The translations under genes and the position numbers were made by a program. The notes below the pieces were generated by a model. That model worked only from the letters and a program-made list of their open reading frames with translations. It did no database searches and had not been told where the DNA came from. From NCBI GenBank assembly GCA_015055785.1, contig SVHQ01000071.1:1-8030 (forward strand): a stretch of DNA of 8,030 nt. The letters are read 5' to 3'. Below are positions 5,635 through 8,030 of the stretch, piece after piece (position 1 is the first letter of the stretch; the number at the start of each line of letters is the position of its first letter). The stretch is from Clostridiales bacterium (GTDB lineage Bacteria > Bacillota_A > Clostridia > Christensenellales > Borkfalkiaceae).

Positions 5635-7449
5635 TTATAACCCAGGACGCTTTTGCAATACGCCGCTTGCCACGTACGCGTTGTATTCATCATACATATC
5701 CGTACCTTTATAAGCTTTGTTATACGTATTCACATACGAAGACCACTTCGTATTCAGCGTACTGCTTACCGTGTAAAGCTTCGTCCAACCGTCTGTTGCC
5801 CAAGTTTTTTCGTCAAACGTCCAGTCTGCAAAGCAATCCCCTTCTACGTTGCGCATCATCAGCCAGCTTGTGCTATCGAAACACTCGTCCGCTCTTACTA
5901 TCCATTTTTCCGCTGTCGGCGTAATTACGTCAAGATAATCGGACATACATTGACTTGCATTCGTTTTGGTAATCATATCTACGATTTTATCACCGTTCGT
6001 GATAATCCCAAGCGTTTGATAAGGCAATTCCATCATATAGGTAAAACGCGCCGCGTTATCGTTGTTCGCTGTCAAACGGTCCATAACCCCGTATTGATCC
6101 ACCGCATTCAACATCTTAATCGTTCCGTCCGCCTGCGTTTCGTAGTTCACCCCTTCTACGCCATACGTAAAGAGCTTTTGCCCTTCGGGACTATAAAAGA
6201 ATTCAAAAAGCGATAAGCATTTTTTAATTCTCGCCTCGCTCATATTCGCGTTAATTGCAGGGCCAGGCAAATAACAAGAGGAATAAGGCGAATGTCCGCC
6301 GTACGTACCATTTTTACCTGCGGGAGGCAAAGCAATCGCAAATCTCTTCATTGCGTTTTGGAATCTTTCCTGTGGCGTATCCCCAGAAGTAAGCTGGGCA
6401 ATTGAACGCGCAACGTAATTGTATCTTTCTACCTGTTGATACATCATACCCGCTTGCCCTTTCGTGAACTGGTCTTGTTTCAAGCCTTCCGTGTTGCTTA
6501 CAGACGACGGGGTAACGTAACCCTCTTTATACATTTTCGAGAAAATTGCCGTTGCAATTTTAGAACCGTCACTCGTATTAGAGTTTACGTACGTACCTGC
6601 ATTTACCTTTGCGCCCGTAAGAGGATTTACATCCTCCATCCATTGTTTCCAACCTGTATCGCACGCTACGTACATCCAACTGTCGTAGTCGCGATTCGTT
6701 TCCGTTACGTAACCGTACGTATCTTTCACACCGTTTCCGTCGGGGTCATGCATTGTGAATGCACGCGCAAGGCGGTAGAATTCCGTAAGCGTTGTAGGCA
6801 CGACGTACTTATGCTTTTCATAGAGGTCGTTTGTCATTTGCGAAGCGGACGAAATCACCCCTTCGGTTACGAGAATGTTGCCAAGCTTTGCGTTAAGATT
6901 GTCAATCCAATCCGTTCTTACATACATACACTTTTCGTTGCCCCAATAGGTGGGTACAAAGTAAATATGCCCGTTTGCATACGTAACGTTCGATTTCATA
7001 TATTCAAACTGTTTCATATGCTCGTAAAGGTACGGATATACGTCTTTGGTCGCCTCGTTCACGTACTCGTCAATTGCAACCACTGCTTCTTCTTCAATCA
7101 AATATTGATAGAGCGTAGAGTTGTAAGGTCCGTGAATACGGAAAACTTCAGGCAAAGCGTTCGTCGAATGTAAAAGCTTAATTCTTTCGGGAAGCTGATC
7201 GTTCGAAACGCCCGTTTTTGCGAACACATCAAATCCAACCGCCGCCTTTAACGCTTGATATACGGGGGTATTTTTATCCACGCCATCCGTTTGATAGGTA
7301 TCCATATCGCCCGAAAGAATGGTAATTTCCGTAATGTCCGCATCCGTTTCATCCATATTAAAGCCGCCGTTATTACCTTTACAGCCGCTTGCGCCTATAA
7401 TCATGCCCGTGCCAAGCACCAGGGATAAAAATTTGTTAATCTTTTTCAT
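5635..7449 (-). CDS. Extracellular solute-binding lipoprotein, LplA/YtcQ type, of the carbohydrate ABC transporter
   Basis: The substrate-capturing subunit, 604 residues, anchored outside the membrane. The signal peptide has a basic start and hydrophobic core ending in ASGC, with Cys23 as the lipid site, followed by a Gly/Asn-rich linker. Family-typical elements are the strand-loop start ITILSGDMDTY at 42-52, the block MYVRTDWIDNLNAKLG at 175-190, the DPDGNGVKD calcium-type loop at 235-243 preceded by the helix TEFYRLARAFTMH, and a C-lobe segment LFEFFYSPEGQKLFTYGVEG. The length is on the long side for the class. AAGGAG at 7461-7456, 6 nt before ATG 7449, supports the start. The gene follows the anchored surface protein by 15 nt and precedes the beta-helix gene across a hairpin, the usual setting for more binding protein than permease. 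The ligand is inferred to be an oligosaccharide and is not determined further. Confidence 0.93.
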   Translation of the reverse strand: MKKINKFLSLVLGTGMIIGASGCKGNNGGFNMDETDADITEITILSGDMDTYQTDGVDKNTPVYQALKAAVGFDVFAKTGVSNDQLPERIKLLHSTNALPEVFRIHGPYNSTLYQYLIEEEAVVAIDEYVNEATKDVYPYLYEHMKQFEYMKSNVTYANGHIYFVPTYWGNEKCMYVRTDWIDNLNAKLGNILVTEGVISSASQMTNDLYEKHKYVVPTTLTEFYRLARAFTMHDPDGNGVKDTYGYVTETNRDYDSWMYVACDTGWKQWMEDVNPLTGAKVNAGTYVNSNTSDGSKIATAIFSKMYKEGYVTPSSVSNTEGLKQDQFTKGQAGMMYQQVERYNYVARSIAQLTSGDTPQERFQNAMKRFAIALPPAGKNGTYGGHSPYSSCYLPGPAINANMSEARIKKCLSLFEFFYSPEGQKLFTYGVEGVNYETQADGTIKMLNAVDQYGVMDRLTANNDNAARFTYMMELPYQTLGIITNGDKIVDMITKTNASQCMSDYLDVITPTAEKWIVRADECFDSTSWLMMRNVEGDCFADWTFDEKTWATDGWTKLYTVSSTLNTKWSSYVNTYNKAYKGTDMYDEYNAYVASGVLQKRPGL

Positions 7450-7455
7450 AACTTT

Positions 7456-7461
7456 CTCCTT
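7456..7461 (-). promoter_or_regulatory. Ribosome binding site of the solute-binding lipoprotein
   Basis: AAGGAG on the minus strand with a 6-nt spacer to the ATG at 7449. It begins 3 nt after the upstream stop codon, so both genes probably share one transcript. No promoter fits in the 15-nt gap. Confidence 0.8.
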
Positions 7462-7464
7462 TAT

Positions 7465-8030
7465 TTACGCTTTTTTTCTAAACAACGCCACCGCAGATAC
7501 ACCAAGCAAGGTTACAACCGACAAGCCGCCTGCCATAATACTGCTGCCACAACCGCCTTCACTGCCGTTGCTGCCAATTACCGCGAACTGTACGTCAACC
7601 TCTGCGTCTTCCGTTGCTGTAAATTTATACACGATGCCCGATTTTTGAATTTCTACACCGTTTACAAGTACTTTCCTGATTTCATAGCCAGCTTCGGGCT
7701 TTGCAGTGATGATAACGCTGTCGTTTTCCCAGCATTCCGTCTTATTCACGCTTACCGTACCGCCCGTGATACCCGCTTTCACGCTTACGTTCAACCATTT
7801 CCCGAACTCTGCGGAAACCGTCACGTCCTCCGAAGGCATTACAAAGCTATACGCGCCGTCCACAGGCTCTACCGTTGCACCGTTCATAAACACGGATTTT
7901 ACTTGATAACCGCTATTCGGGGTTACGTTCAACGTAACCGTTTCACCCTCTTTCACCACATTCTTATCCGCAACAACCGTCCCATTTGCCATAGCTGAAT
8001 CCATCGTTACTGCAAATGAGCGGATAAATT
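7465..8030 (-). CDS. C-terminal part of a surface-anchored protein with InlB-B-type repeats, 5' end outside the window
   Basis: 187 residues are visible. The frame stays open to the right edge, and the ATG at 8004 has no Shine-Dalgarno sequence and falls inside the first beta-strand of a repeat. It is therefore almost certainly internal, and this is the tail of a longer protein. The visible part holds two related beta-repeats of about 70 residues (each GTV...V..N..V.....P..GY.....-.NG..V.....-.F....-.V.F), resembling the divergent InlB B-repeat/Flg_new_2 class. The repeats are followed by a Gly/Ser linker, GCGSS, a hydrophobic helix and an RKK tail. Such repeats usually serve as spacers or adhesion modules in secreted enzymes and surface proteins. 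The catalytic or binding part, if any, lies upstream of the window. Linkage by 15 nt to the binding-protein gene suggests a role in the same glycan system. No specific function is claimed. Confidence 0.8.
   Translation of the reverse strand, partial: FIRSFAVTMDSAMANGTVVADKNVVKEGETVTLNVTPNSGYQVKSVFMNGATVEPVDGAYSFVMPSEDVTVSAEFGKWLNVSVKAGITGGTVSVNKTECWENDSVIITAKPEAGYEIRKVLVNGVEIQKSGIVYKFTATEDAEVDVQFAVIGSNGSEGGCGSSIMAGGLSVVTLLGVSAVALFRKKA
7468..7557 (-). other. C-terminal tripartite sorting/anchor signal (GCGSS + transmembrane helix + RKK)
   Basis: Counted from the Met at 8004, residues 150-179 read as GGCGSSI, then a hydrophobic run to Phe175, then RKKA. A Gly-Cys motif plus helix plus basic tail is the plan of MYXO-CTERM and Synerg-CTERM signals, in which the Cys is thought to be processed and probably lipid-modified. 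Here it lacks LPXTG, so sortase A anchoring is unlikely. A plain membrane anchor is the conservative reading. Confidence 0.6.
7585..7794 (-). repeat. Protein repeat 2, divergent InlB-B-type beta-repeat
   Basis: Residues 71-140 counted from the Met at 8004, from LNVSVKAGITGGTVSV to EVDVQF. It aligns with the repeat before it at GGTV/NGTV, KPEAGYEI/TPNSGYQV, VLVNGVEI/VFMNGATV and the closing VDVQF/VSAEF. DNA identity is low, so this is an old duplication of a domain, not a recent one. Confidence 0.65.
7804..8016 (-). repeat. Protein repeat 1, divergent InlB-B-type beta-repeat
   Basis: It begins with FAVTMDSAMANGTV and ends with VTVSAEF, containing ETVTLNVTPNSGYQV and a YSFVMPSEDV block typical of these modules. 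The opening strand starts before the Met at 8004, which is why that Met is treated as internal. Confidence 0.65.

Noticed and set aside
5653..6216. Plus-strand open frame of 187 codons
   Set aside because: Antisense shadow of the same binding-protein gene, whose lipobox, DPDGNGVKD loop and family blocks are convincing on the minus strand.
6436..7173. Plus-strand open frame of 245 codons
   Set aside because: It is antisense to the binding-protein gene, has no Shine-Dalgarno sequence or recognisable domain, and is rich in Arg, His, Cys and Val as expected from reading coding DNA backwards.
7465..8004. Complete 179-residue gene starting at the Met at 8004
   Set aside because: The frame is open upstream to the window edge, there is no Shine-Dalgarno sequence before this Met, and the repeat's first strand begins upstream of it.
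1..8030. CRISPR array, tRNA, mobile element, phage or defence genes
   Set aside because: No spaced direct repeats, transposase or integrase motifs or cloverleaf sequences were seen; nearly all of the window is explained by six minus-strand genes.

Overview
The window reads as one minus-strand operon for taking up and breaking down a complex carbohydrate, cut by both window edges. The likely source is an anaerobic, low-to-middle GC Firmicutes (Clostridia-type) bacterium. The reasons are the LplA/LplB/YtcP-type polyoligosaccharide ABC transporter, two lipoprotein signal peptides, strong AAGGAG ribosome sites, a Gly-Cys-Gly-Ser C-terminal membrane anchor with an Arg-Lys-Lys tail, and A/T-ending codons. 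No marker gene is present, so a finer taxonomic call is not possible.

In transcription order (high to low coordinates) the layout is as follows. (1) 8030-7465: the C-terminal end of a surface protein, with two divergent InlB-B-type repeats and a tripartite GCGSS / hydrophobic / RKK anchor; its start lies outside the window. (2) 7449-5635: a 604-residue solute-binding lipoprotein. (3) 5560-3875: a 561-residue lipoprotein with an N-terminal beta-sandwich and a GH28/GH49-like right-handed beta-helix. (4) 3866-2925 and (5) 2912-1968: the two transporter permeases. (6) 1906-1: a GtaA-family protein (DUF5127-DUF4965-DUF1793 type) without a signal peptide. It is open to the left edge, which is why it is easily missed by an ORF finder that needs a stop codon.

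Three junctions are tight (15, 8 and 12 nt). The other two, after the binding protein (74 nt) and before the GtaA-like gene (61 nt), each hold an almost perfect hairpin. In both hairpins the single imperfect pair is a G-U wobble in the minus-strand RNA but a mismatch in the plus-strand RNA. This suggests the hairpins work at RNA level to set unequal expression within the operon.

Inferred division of labour: the surface protein and the beta-helix lipoprotein bind or cleave a glycan outside the membrane, the binding protein and permeases import the oligosaccharide, and the GtaA-like protein acts on it in the cytoplasm. No ATPase gene is visible, which is usual for this transporter class because a shared MsmX-type ATPase often serves it. 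The transporter class and GH28 resemblance hint at a pectin-like or uronic-acid-containing substrate, but the sequence does not prove the substrate. I saw no tRNA, rRNA, CRISPR array, insertion sequence or phage gene. Apart from the short junctions, the whole window is coding on the minus strand.
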